A DNA stretch of 64,000 nucleotides from JAMLJG01 sp035327585. GTDB taxonomy: Bacteria; Verrucomicrobiota; Kiritimatiellia; CAIVKH01. Position numbers and translations under genes: made by a program. Where the stretch lies: assembly GCA_035327585.1 (NCBI GenBank), contig DAOLDD010000014.1, forward strand, positions 8,817-72,816. Direction: 5' to 3'. The notes under the pieces were generated by a model. It was not told where the DNA came from. It was given only the letters and a program-made list of their open reading frames with translations, and did not search any database. Shown piece by piece: positions 23,564-31,774 of this stretch (position 1 is the stretch's first letter; each line of letters opens with the position of its first letter).

Positions 23564-25273
23564 CTAGTGCTTCTCGATGATCGCCTTCGCGCGGTCCTTG
23601 CCGCCGAGGCCGAAGGCCAGGCCGATCGCGAGGGCGGCGCCGCCGAGCACGGCGGTGACCGCGACGGTCACGATCTGCTGGCTCACGCCCAGTTCATCAA
23701 GGGCCATGCCGGCGCCGAGGAACACGATCGCGTAGCGCGCGACGGTTCCCAGCGTGCCCGCGTAAGGCGAACTGCCCGACGCCTGCGACACCACGTTCCC
23801 GACAAAGCGACCCAGACTCAGGGCGGCCAACAGGATGATGATGCCGACAAAGAGGTTCGGCAGGTAGCGCACGAACCGGTCGGTCAGCGCGGCGAGCTGG
23901 TCGAACCCGAGCGACGAGAGCGCCTGGGAGGCGGTCAGCAGCAGGACCACCACCATGACCACCGTGCCGATGATCGCGGAGAGCGGCTGGCGCCCGGACT
24001 GCGGCGCGAGGAAGTCGAGGCCGAGCCGGGCCGGCAGCGTGTCAAAGCCAACGCCCGCCAGCAGGTTTTGCACAAGCCCGCGCACGAAACGCGCCACGGC
24101 GTAACCAATGAATACGATCACCGACGCGACGAGCACGGCGGGAATCGCGGCGAGCACGCTCTCCAGCGTATTGCGGACCGGCAGTGAAATCGCGGTGATT
24201 TGCAGGGCGTCCAGCGCGGAGATCACGATGGGCACCAGGATGAAGACGTATGCGATCACCGCGGCAAGGCCGGACAGCTTCTGTTTGCCGAAGACCGCGC
24301 TCACGCCCAACCGGTCGGCCAGTTGGTCGGCGCCCGCCGCCGCGAGGAAGCTGGACACCACTTCGCGCACGATGACCGCGACGATGTTGCCGATCAGCAG
24401 GATGATGCCCGCGGCAATGATGTTGGGAATGAACGCCAGCGTCTTGGACAGCATATCCTGCAACGGCGCGACGAGCGCCTCCTGGCCGAGGGCCTGCAGG
24501 AACGGCGGGATGCCGAACAGCAGGATGACGTAGAAGAGCAGGCGACCGGCAAGTTCCGAGGGACCCACCGCCTTGCCGTCCACCTCGCGACTCGGGAAGA
24601 AGCGGCCGGCACGCTGGTCAAACTTGAGCACGCCAAGCAACTTGCCCAGCGCAAGACGCGCGATGCTGGCCACGGCCCAGTAGGCGAACAGAATGACGGC
24701 GGCCTTGAGCAGGCTGGGCACCACCTTGACGATGCTGTCGACGATGCCCTGGAGCGGTCCCGCCACCATGTGCAGGTTCAGCGCATTAAAGAATGCGACA
24801 AAGCCGACCAGCAGGATGACCCACTTCACCACGCCGCCCACGAGCTGCTCAATGGAGCAGGAGCTGCCGTCCGAACGTTTGAGCAGATCGCCCAGCCCCC
24901 AGTCGCGCGCCGCCCGCTCGTCGAGCTTGGTGAACCCGAGCACCTTGGTCGTGCCCGCGCCGACAAGGCGGGCGACGATCCAGAAGCCGAGCAGCAGAAT
25001 AATCGCCTTGATCAGAACCGGAAGCGCGGCCGTCGTGCGCTGCAACATGGGCAACACAGCTTCCTGCCAGAGCTTGCGGCCTTGATCCACGACGTCGCCG
25101 CCGCCGGTCCGCACCGCCTGGCCAACGTCCGTCACGGCGGACGCCGCGCCCTGAACCACTTCTTTTCCCGTCTGAACCGGCGACACGCTGCCGCCGTCCT
25201 GCGCCCAAGCCGCCATTGCGCCGCCCAGCAGCAGACAGAACAAAATGCTCCCAAAACCGGTTAATGATTTCAT
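23564..25273 (-). CDS. CmpX-like multi-helix membrane protein (mechanosensitive-channel related)
   Basis: 569 residues. A signal peptide (MKSLTGFGSILFCLLLGGAMAAWA) and an amphipathic stretch are followed by repeated two-helix units of the conserved TM-helix family (ALPVLIKAIILLLGFWIVARLV; VVPSLLKAAVILFAYWAVASIARL; IPNIIAAGIILLIGNIVAVIVREVV; YLPNLFVGIIILLAALSLGRFVG). Proteins of this type, such as Pseudomonas CmpX, are linked to envelope stress and c-di-GMP control; the MscS pore domain itself is not evident. A 135-bp leader precedes the gene. Confidence 0.75.
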   Translation of the reverse strand: MKSLTGFGSILFCLLLGGAMAAWAQDGGSVSPVQTGKEVVQGAASAVTDVGQAVRTGGGDVVDQGRKLWQEAVLPMLQRTTAALPVLIKAIILLLGFWIVARLVGAGTTKVLGFTKLDERAARDWGLGDLLKRSDGSSCSIEQLVGGVVKWVILLVGFVAFFNALNLHMVAGPLQGIVDSIVKVVPSLLKAAVILFAYWAVASIARLALGKLLGVLKFDQRAGRFFPSREVDGKAVGPSELAGRLLFYVILLFGIPPFLQALGQEALVAPLQDMLSKTLAFIPNIIAAGIILLIGNIVAVIVREVVSSFLAAAGADQLADRLGVSAVFGKQKLSGLAAVIAYVFILVPIVISALDALQITAISLPVRNTLESVLAAIPAVLVASVIVFIGYAVARFVRGLVQNLLAGVGFDTLPARLGLDFLAPQSGRQPLSAIIGTVVMVVVLLLTASQALSSLGFDQLAALTDRFVRYLPNLFVGIIILLAALSLGRFVGNVVSQASGSSPYAGTLGTVARYAIVFLGAGMALDELGVSQQIVTVAVTAVLGGAALAIGLAFGLGGKDRAKAIIEKH

Positions 25274-25408
25274 GAGAACTTCCTCCCCGTTGTGAACGAA
25301 CTGCAGCGCCGCCCCACCCGAGACGGCAAGATTTCATGGTAGGCACACATCCACAGGGGTGCAAGCCCCTTGGACGCAAAATAATGTGCCGTTTATGTGT
25401 GACCTGCG

Positions 25409-26254
25409 TCAGGGCCGGAGGACGGTATTGTCGATGAGGCGCGCGGAAGGGAAGTGTACGGCGAGCGCGCAGAGGGTTGGGCGCTCGATGAGCAGCACGG
25501 ATTCCAGCGATTCGTCGTCAACCAGTTCGATGTAATCCACGCGGGCGAGCGGCGCGTGACCGATGACGCCGCGCGCCAGTTTCCGCAGCACATCCGCGTC
25601 GCGTTCTCCGTCCGCGAAGGCGCGCTCGACGGCGTCCAACGCGCGGCGCAGGCAGACCGCCTGCGCGCGCTCCTCCGGCGCGAGCCGCGCGTTGCGCGAG
25701 CTCATCGCGAGGCCATCGGGCTCGCGTACGAGCGGGCCGGCGATGATGTCCACCGGGATGTTGAGGTCGCGCACCATGCGGCGGATGACGCGCAACTGCT
25801 GCGCGTCTTTTTCGCCAAACACCGCGCAGGCAGGAAGCACGAGGTTGAACAGTTTCGCCACGACCGTGCATACACCGTCAAAATGACCGGGGCGCGCCGC
25901 GCCGCACAAGCCGCCGGCGAGTCGGCGCTCGGTGACGGCCACGCTCGCATCGTGCGCGTACATCTCCTCCGCGGCGGGCGCGAAAAGGACATCGACCCCC
26001 GCCTCGCGGCAGAGCCGTTCGTCGCGGCCCCAGTCGCGCGGGTATTTCGAGAAATCCTCGTTCGGCCCGAATTGCGTGGGGTTCACGAAGATGCTGACGA
26101 CCACCACGTCGGCGTTGCGCCGCGCGAGCGCGACGAGCGAGAGGTGCCCGGCGTGCAGATACCCCATCGTCGGCACGAACCCGACGCGCACCCCCGCGCG
26201 CCGCTGTTCCAGCGCCCACCGCTGCATGTCGGATGGATGACGAATGATGTTCAT
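25409..26254 (-). CDS. panC: Pantothenate synthetase
   Basis: 281 residues. It condenses pantoate with beta-alanine using ATP. Motifs are GFVPTMGYLHAGHLSLV (HIGH-like), FVNPTQFGPNEDFSKYPR, VFGEKDAQQL and PLVREPDGLAMSSRNARL (KMSKS-like). The product feeds CoaBC, encoded at 8117. Ten bp downstream of the polysaccharide deacetylase on the same strand, so probably co-transcribed. Confidence 0.96.
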   Translation of the reverse strand: MNIIRHPSDMQRWALEQRRAGVRVGFVPTMGYLHAGHLSLVALARRNADVVVVSIFVNPTQFGPNEDFSKYPRDWGRDERLCREAGVDVLFAPAAEEMYAHDASVAVTERRLAGGLCGAARPGHFDGVCTVVAKLFNLVLPACAVFGEKDAQQLRVIRRMVRDLNIPVDIIAGPLVREPDGLAMSSRNARLAPEERAQAVCLRRALDAVERAFADGERDADVLRKLARGVIGHAPLARVDYIELVDDESLESVLLIERPTLCALAVHFPSARLIDNTVLRP

Positions 26255-26264
26255 GGGCCAATTC

Positions 26265-27386
26265 CTACATCCACATTTTCAAGCCCGACAGCCGGCCTTT
26301 GCCAGGGAGGGTGAAGATAAATTTGTTTTTGAGGCGCATGAGGCGATAGGGGTTGCCGCCGTGGACGGGGGCGTGCAGGGCGCCGAGCGTGTCGGCGCAG
26401 GCCGACTCGTAGCCGACTTCGGCGGCGATGGCCTCGGCGGCGGTCCCGGCGATGGTCCACGGGAAGCACAGGTGCCGCACGGTCGAGATGCGAAGGCGCG
26501 CGTTCAGGGTCTCGCGCGCGGCGGCGAGGTCGGCGCGGATCGCGGCATCGCGCTCGGCCGGCGTCTCGAAGCGACCCTTCAATTTACGCGCGGCGCGCCG
26601 CAGCCTGGCCGTCCACTCGGGGTCCTCGAAGAACGCGGGGCCGCCGCCCGCGAGCGCGATTTCCTGGCACGCCTGGCGCGCCTCGGCGTCGTCGTAGCGC
26701 AGCGCGTTGGACATGCGCGACCGCACCGCGTGGAGCGGCGTGCCCAAATCCTGCGCGGAAACAAAATGCGGCGCGGTCGCGGTCCCCACATTCGGCGCCT
26801 CGTGGATGTGCGGCGCGTAGGCGGGGGTCACGAAACCGGTGATGGCACGATCGCAAAAGACCATGGCATGCGCGTAGCTGTGCGCCTGGATGTCCCAATG
26901 GCCGGTGCCCTGCATGGCGCGCAATTCAGGCCAGGTCGCGAATGGGACCGGGGATCGGTCGATGCCCGGCGGCGCACCATCCGCGTCGTCCAGCGTGGTG
27001 CGCATCACATCCGCCGCCGGCACGCGGCCCGGGGCGACGAAGAGGATCGCGGTCATCTGGTAGCGCCGCAGCAGCGGGGTGGCGACGGTCCACGCGCTCG
27101 CCCATGCGTCGTCGAAGGTCAGGCCCACGACGCGGTCGCCGGGGCGGTGGCCGTCGCGGACGAAACGCGCGATGTCGTCCGCCGTCACGGTGCGGTAGCC
27201 GTTGTCGCGGAGATAGGCGAGGCACGGCTCCAACTGCTCGCGCGTCACCTCGTGGAAGTGGAACACCGGCAGCAGGCCGGGCGCCACCGCGCCGCCGAAG
27301 ACAAAACCGGGATACGCCCGTTTCGCGAGGTCGATCACCCCGCGCAATGGCGACTTCCGCTCCTGCAATGGAATACGCGCACCCAT
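26265..27386 (-). CDS. Polysaccharide deacetylase family protein
   Basis: 373 residues. The NodB-type catalytic motifs are intact: GLTFDDAWASAW (metal-binding Asp pair) at about residue 90, HWDIQAHSYAHAM (His-x3-His), and a later conserved HLCFPWTIAG strand. A middle region of about 100 residues is an insertion relative to simple NodB domains. It would remove N- or O-acetyl groups from a carbohydrate. No signal peptide is clear, so it may act in the cytoplasm or at the inner face. Confidence 0.85.
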   Translation of the reverse strand: MGARIPLQERKSPLRGVIDLAKRAYPGFVFGGAVAPGLLPVFHFHEVTREQLEPCLAYLRDNGYRTVTADDIARFVRDGHRPGDRVVGLTFDDAWASAWTVATPLLRRYQMTAILFVAPGRVPAADVMRTTLDDADGAPPGIDRSPVPFATWPELRAMQGTGHWDIQAHSYAHAMVFCDRAITGFVTPAYAPHIHEAPNVGTATAPHFVSAQDLGTPLHAVRSRMSNALRYDDAEARQACQEIALAGGGPAFFEDPEWTARLRRAARKLKGRFETPAERDAAIRADLAAARETLNARLRISTVRHLCFPWTIAGTAAEAIAAEVGYESACADTLGALHAPVHGGNPYRLMRLKNKFIFTLPGKGRLSGLKMWM

Positions 27387-27492
27387 CGAAACGCGGCATC
27401 GTAGCGCGGCGTCGGCAAAAAATCACGTCGCCAGGCACGAAAATATTGGTTTGGACGTGCAATAAGCCGTCGCACCAGTACGTTATTCGGGG

Positions 27493-28248
27493 ATGAACAC
27501 GAAAATCGCCCTTTTCGCCGGTCTTTCCGTTTTCGCCGCCGGGCTCGTGAGCGGCATGTTCACGCAGCGCATGCTTGCGCCCGAACCAGAGGCCGTAGCG
27601 CTGGCTCCGGAACCCGCCGCGGCTGACCGCGGTGAAACGCTTGCCCAGATGGAACAGCGGCGGCCGCGCACCGAAAACCGCGTCCGCGACGATGCCTTCG
27701 ACTGGATGGATGCGGAACCCGAACCGATGGCAAGGGAAGCCGTCCTCCCGGGCGAGCCGGGCGAAGCCATCCGCCCCCCGCCCCGCGACCGCGAAAACGG
27801 CGACGGCCCGGCCTGGGGGCGTGTCGCGTGGACCAACCGCGAGGCGTGGATGGAGCAGCGGCGCATTGAACAACTTGCGCGCATGCAGAACATCCGCTCA
27901 AACCTGGTGGAAAAGGCCGAATTGAACGAGCAGCAGGAAGTTCGCTTCGATGTGCTGGTCGCCGCGATGAATATGCGCCTGCTCGAACAAAGCCGCACCT
28001 GGCAGGAAGCCATCGAGAATGGAACCATGGGCCGACACGAAGTGCGCGCCCGCGCGATGAAAGAGATTGGGTCGGCCCTCAGCGTGACCTACGACGAACT
28101 CGACCGGAACATGCCGCCGGAATGGCGCACGGCGACCACCAACGAGAGCGTCAATCTGTGGACCTTCATCGAACCCGAAGTCTGGGGCGCCATGCGTCCC
28201 CTCATGGGCCGCGGCCGCCCACCCCGCCCGAATCCGCCCGCACAATAG
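27493..28248 (+). CDS. Membrane-anchored periplasmic protein, unknown function
   Basis: 251 residues. One N-terminal hydrophobic helix (IALFAGLSVFAAGLVSGMF) is followed by a Pro/Glu/Arg-rich linker to about residue 115, then a helical domain (EQLARMQNIRSNLVEKAELNEQQEVRFDVLV) and a Pro-rich C-terminus. The helical part vaguely recalls Spy/CpxP-type proteins, but I cannot assign it. Confidence 0.65.
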   Translation: MNTKIALFAGLSVFAAGLVSGMFTQRMLAPEPEAVALAPEPAAADRGETLAQMEQRRPRTENRVRDDAFDWMDAEPEPMAREAVLPGEPGEAIRPPPRDRENGDGPAWGRVAWTNREAWMEQRRIEQLARMQNIRSNLVEKAELNEQQEVRFDVLVAAMNMRLLEQSRTWQEAIENGTMGRHEVRARAMKEIGSALSVTYDELDRNMPPEWRTATTNESVNLWTFIEPEVWGAMRPLMGRGRPPRPNPPAQ

Positions 28249-28354
28249 GACGGCTGCCGGCCGCGCGGGCAATCAAAACGAGGGGTTGACCGCTTCGTTG
28301 TCGCGATTCACTTCCCGGTCGGTGGATCAACGCGCTCCCACGTCTGCAGTGGAT

Positions 28355-28981
28355 TCAAGGAATGGTATCCGCAGCCGGTTCTGCCTTCGGCTGCGCAGTC
28401 TCCCGGACCCGGGTAAACGTGATTCCCCCTTCGTCGCCTCCAGCGGGGAAAGCCCCCGGATCATCGGCATACGTGGCGACGAAGGCGTGAAGTTCCTCCG
28501 TGGACGCCGTCAGGAAGAGAAAGCCGCCCTCCGGTTTCTCGTGCTTGATGTTTACCGAACCCTGCTTGAGCATGGATTCCAGCCACTTGGCGGACATCGC
28601 GGTCAGTGTGAGCGAATCGCCGCCGAGCGTAACCTTCCAGAAGCTGCGCAACTGGACGAAGTGGCCCCCGTAAAACGTCTTGGCGTGGATCTCATTCGGT
28701 CGCTTGGGCAGAAGTTCCAGGAATCGGTTCGTACCGATGATTCCCAACGTGGCCTGCCATTCCGCGGGCGGCTGGTCCTTCATTTCCGTCCGGAGTTGGT
28801 ATCGCCCGCTCTTCGAATCATAAGCCCTGAGCGTCCACGTGGCCGAGGCACTCCGCCACACCCCTTCAAGCGCCGGATCGTAGGCAGCGTCCTGGCCGGT
28901 GAAAAGTGAATGCAACGTGGGGACACAGGCGCCCGATAAAAGCGCCACCGCCAGCAACGCGCCCAGGATACAGGTCTTCAT
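28355..28981 (-). CDS. Lipoprotein of unknown function
   Basis: 208 residues from ATG 28981. The lipobox LLSGAC places the mature Cys at residue 19. The rest is a beta-rich domain (GVWRSASATWTLRAYDSKSGRYQLRTE, LTLTAMSAKWLESMLKQG), close in look to lipocalin-like outer-membrane lipoproteins. Family not recognised. Upstream spacer to 29156 contains only the repeat noted at 29117. Confidence 0.7.
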   Translation of the reverse strand: MKTCILGALLAVALLSGACVPTLHSLFTGQDAAYDPALEGVWRSASATWTLRAYDSKSGRYQLRTEMKDQPPAEWQATLGIIGTNRFLELLPKRPNEIHAKTFYGGHFVQLRSFWKVTLGGDSLTLTAMSAKWLESMLKQGSVNIKHEKPEGGFLFLTASTEELHAFVATYADDPGAFPAGGDEGGITFTRVRETAQPKAEPAADTIP

Positions 28982-29116
28982 AAGCGACTCCGTGTTCTGA
29001 TGTGCCAACACCCCACATCCTGCCCGGAATCATGATGTCACCGCCAGCCAAAGAATTTACAAAGAAGGACTCGACGGACTCCTGCTCACCATTCGGCTCG
29101 GGACGGTCCGCTATTG

Positions 29117-29148
29117 ATTCGTGTGGATTCGCGTCCATTCGTGGTTAA
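29117..29148. repeat. ATTCGTGTGGATTCG repeat, copy 1
   Basis: ATTCGTGTGGATTCGCGTCC continuing to ATTCGTGGTTAA, just before the 29157 gene. A near-identical string is at 50863-50896. Confidence 0.55.
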
Positions 29149-29156
29149 CTTCCCGG

Positions 29157-30857
29157 ATGGACCGGACAAATCGCCAATCGCTCGCATGGGCGGCTTTCGT
29201 CGCTTTGTGCGCGCTGACACTGCGCGTGTGGTTCCTTGCCGCTTTCGCGGGATCCCCGCTCTTCCAGCCGGTGGAGGGCGGGCATGACCGCACGATTTAT
29301 CACCAGGCCGCCCAGGGCCCCTTTTGGCCCGAGGGTGCATTCGAATACCTGCCGCTCTACCCCGCCCTGCTTCGCGGTGTCTATGCGCTTTTCGGATCGA
29401 GCCTGAACGCGGCGGCGGCATTCGGCATCGCGTGCGACGCGGCCACAACGGCGCTCATCGCGCTCATCGCACTGCGGCTCGGCGCCCGGCCCGTTCTCGC
29501 GGGAATCGCCGGTCTTCTTTACGCGGGCTATCCGCTCGCCATTGCCTATGCCTGCCTGACGATGCCGAATACATTGAATGCGCTGCTGCTCGCCGCCTGC
29601 ACACTGGCGCTGCTGCATCTTCCGGGGCGACGCTGGCCGGCGTGGGCCGGCTTCGGCGCGCTGGCCGGCCTCGCCGCGCTGGGCTGGGCGGCGTGGCTGC
29701 TGATTGCGGCGGCGCTGCTGGTGTATTGGGGCGGCCAACATCTCCTCCGGGGCGGAGGCGCCCCGACTCCAGCGTGGCGTTGCATGGCGGCGTTTGCACT
29801 CGGGTTCAGCCTGCCACTGCTTCCGGTGGCGTGGCACAACTCGCGGGTCGAAGGCTCATTCGTCCTGCTCACCACGCACGGCGGCTTCAACTTCTACATG
29901 GGCAACCACGAGCGCGCGACGGGGCACCCGGTGCGGGTCCGCGATTTCCGGATGAGCGCACGCGCGCTGCTGGAGGACGCGCATCGCGCGGCGGAGCAGG
30001 ATTCCGGTCGCACGCTGACGCGCGCGGAAAGCTCCGCGTGGTGGAGCGGACAGGGCCGCTCCTTCTGGCGCGAACAACCCGGCGCGGCGCTCGCGCTGAC
30101 CGCGCGCAAGCTGATGCTGTTCTGGAATCGCGTCGACGTGGACGACCTGCGCATCGTCGAACAGGCGCGACTACTCGCCGGCCGCTTCACGTCGCCCCTC
30201 TGGCCCGGCTTTGCGTTGATCGCCTGGCTGGGCCTGATGGGGTTGTTCCTCGCGCCGCGCGCGGGCCCATTGCGCGTGATCCTGCTCACCGGCATGGCGG
30301 GATTGGTGCTCTATTTCATCACCGCGCGTTACCGGCTCACGCTCGCTCCGGCGATGCTCGCGCTGGGCGCGGCGGGCTTAACCGCGGGAGTCGCGAACCT
30401 GCGGGAACGCCGGTGGATTCCGCTGCTTTCCGGCGCTGTGGCGTTCGCCCTCGTGGTGGCGTGGCCCATGCCGGTGCGCGACCAGCGCGCGGTGGACCAC
30501 TACAACGCGGCAGTCCAGCTCGTGCAGGCCGGGCGGCTGGCGGACGCGCAACGGCTCGCCCAAGCGGGACTCGAAATCGACGCCCGCTCCGCCGACCTGC
30601 ACCACGTCTTGGGCAGCGCGCTGTTCAAGCAGGAGCGGTTCAGCGAAGCCGCATCCTGCTTCGCACAAAGCGCCGCGTTGGACCCGGCCCACCCGCAAGC
30701 CGCCTACAACCTCGCCCTCAGCCTCGCCCGCACCGGCGATATCTGCGGCGCCCACCGCGCGCTGCTCCAAGCCGCCGCCCTCCGCCCCCTCCCCGAAAAC
30801 GCCCAACGCCTCGCCGGTGAATTGGATCGGCTGTGCGGGGCGTCTGGCTCGCCATAA
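29157..30857 (+). CDS. Membrane glycosyltransferase-like protein with C-terminal TPR domain
   Basis: 566 residues. The first 415 contain ten or more hydrophobic helices with the GT-C/ArnT layout: an early periplasmic loop with acidic residues (QPVEGGHDRTIYHQAAQG), and a large loop around HGGFNFYMGNHERATGHPVR. Enzymes of this kind use polyprenyl-linked sugars. The last 120 residues are TPR repeats (DHYNAAVQLVQAGRLADAQRL, LHHVLGSALFKQERFSEAASC). The acceptor is unknown. tRNA-Leu follows 55 bp later. Confidence 0.75.
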   Translation: MDRTNRQSLAWAAFVALCALTLRVWFLAAFAGSPLFQPVEGGHDRTIYHQAAQGPFWPEGAFEYLPLYPALLRGVYALFGSSLNAAAAFGIACDAATTALIALIALRLGARPVLAGIAGLLYAGYPLAIAYACLTMPNTLNALLLAACTLALLHLPGRRWPAWAGFGALAGLAALGWAAWLLIAAALLVYWGGQHLLRGGGAPTPAWRCMAAFALGFSLPLLPVAWHNSRVEGSFVLLTTHGGFNFYMGNHERATGHPVRVRDFRMSARALLEDAHRAAEQDSGRTLTRAESSAWWSGQGRSFWREQPGAALALTARKLMLFWNRVDVDDLRIVEQARLLAGRFTSPLWPGFALIAWLGLMGLFLAPRAGPLRVILLTGMAGLVLYFITARYRLTLAPAMLALGAAGLTAGVANLRERRWIPLLSGAVAFALVVAWPMPVRDQRAVDHYNAAVQLVQAGRLADAQRLAQAGLEIDARSADLHHVLGSALFKQERFSEAASCFAQSAALDPAHPQAAYNLALSLARTGDICGAHRALLQAAALRPLPENAQRLAGELDRLCGASGSP

Positions 30858-30912
30858 TCGACTTGCGCCTGGTATGGAGCCGGACAAGACTTCGGCACAA
30901 CGCGATATCGTG

Positions 30913-30998
30913 GCCCGGGTGGCGAAATGGCAGACGCAAGGGACTTAAAATCCCTTGATCGAAAGATCGTGTGGGTTCGAGTCCCACCCCGGGCACCA
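30913..30998 (+). tRNA. tRNA-Leu (anticodon UAA)
   Basis: An 86-nt gene with encoded CCA. Acceptor arms GCCCGGG (30913-30919) and CCCGGGC pair fully; the anticodon stem AGGGA/TCCCT encloses CTTAAAA with anticodon TAA at 30946-30948; the long variable arm (TGATC-GAAA-GATCG) is typical of leucine tRNAs; the T arm is GTGGG-TTCGAGT-CCCAC. Confidence 0.97.
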
Positions 30999-31014
30999 TC
31001 ACCAGTAGAGGGAC

Positions 31015-31039
31015 TTCCCGCCAGAGGCGGGTCCGCCTC
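31015..31039. repeat. REP-like hairpin (family C, copy 1)
   Basis: TTCCCGCCAGAGGCGGGTCC then GCCTC, with the stem CCCGCC/GGCGGG, 17 bp after the tRNA. The same 25 bp appears inverted at 61601-61625. The spacer to 31204 also holds a CCGCGGTTCTCTCCTCCGCG motif (31130-31150) related to 50803. Confidence 0.6.
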
Positions 31040-31204
31040 ATCCCCTTCACCATGAATCGTAATGTCAGGCGTGGAGGCGATTGGGAAGGATGCGATCAAC
31101 CGCAGATGGGTAGGCGGGCCATTCTATAATCCGCGGTTCTCTCCTCCGCGTCTCCGTGGTTAAATCCGGACCGGCGACGACGAGGACGTCGGAGTCCGCG
31201 GGGG

Positions 31205-31624
31205 CTATTCGCCAATGATTTTGACGAGGACGCGTTTGTCGCGGCGGCCGTCGAATTCGCCGTAGAAGATGCACTCCCAGGGACCGAAGTCGAGGCGGCC
31301 GTTGGTGATGGCGACGACGGTTTCGCGGCCCATGATGGTGCGCTTCAAATGCGCGTCGGCGTTGTCCTCGCCGGTCTCATTGTGCTCGTACTGGCTGTGC
31401 GGCTTTTCCGGCGCGAGCTTTTCCAACCAGCGCTCATAGTCGGCGTGCAGCCCGCTCTCGTTGTCGTTGATGAACACGCTGGCGCTGATGTGCATGGCGT
31501 TGACCAGACACAACCCCTCGCGCACGCCGCTCTCGCGCAGGCACGCCTCGACCTGTGGCGTGATGTTCACGAACCCGCGCCGCGTCGGCAGCTTGAACCA
31601 CAGTTCCTTGCGGTAGGTTTTCAT
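31205..31624 (-). CDS. yjbQ: YjbQ/UPF0047 family protein
   Basis: 139 residues from ATG 31624. The family's conserved strands are visible: RGFVNITPQVEACLRESG, GLCLVNAMHISASVFINDNE, a region with HSQYEHNETGEDNADAHLKRTIMG, and GPWECIFYGEFDGRRDKRVLVKIIG. Family members have weak thiamin-phosphate synthase activity; the true role is unclear. Confidence 0.9.
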   Translation of the reverse strand: MKTYRKELWFKLPTRRGFVNITPQVEACLRESGVREGLCLVNAMHISASVFINDNESGLHADYERWLEKLAPEKPHSQYEHNETGEDNADAHLKRTIMGRETVVAITNGRLDFGPWECIFYGEFDGRRDKRVLVKIIGE

Positions 31625-31718
31625 GGGGAATTGTTTAGCCTCGAAAAATACGAAATACACGAAATAAAAAGCGATGGGTTGGAAGTGGGGAGGGGCACGC
31701 GATAGCGCCATGAACTTT

Positions 31719-31750
31719 GGCTCCGGCGGGACAAGCCCGCCGGGGGCCGG
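31719..31750. repeat. REP-like hairpin (family B, inverted copy 3)
   Basis: Stem CCGGCGGG/CCCGCCGG (31723-31730, 31736-31743) with flanks matching the 22154 copy on the opposite strand. It lies between yjbQ and the ABC exporter. Confidence 0.6.
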
Positions 31751-31774
31751 GAGGATTTGGGACTCGCGGCCGCG

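Noticed and set aside
23564..25273. Calling this gene a true MscS channel
   Set aside because: The conserved TM-helix units are present but the MscS pore helix and beta domain are not recognisable.
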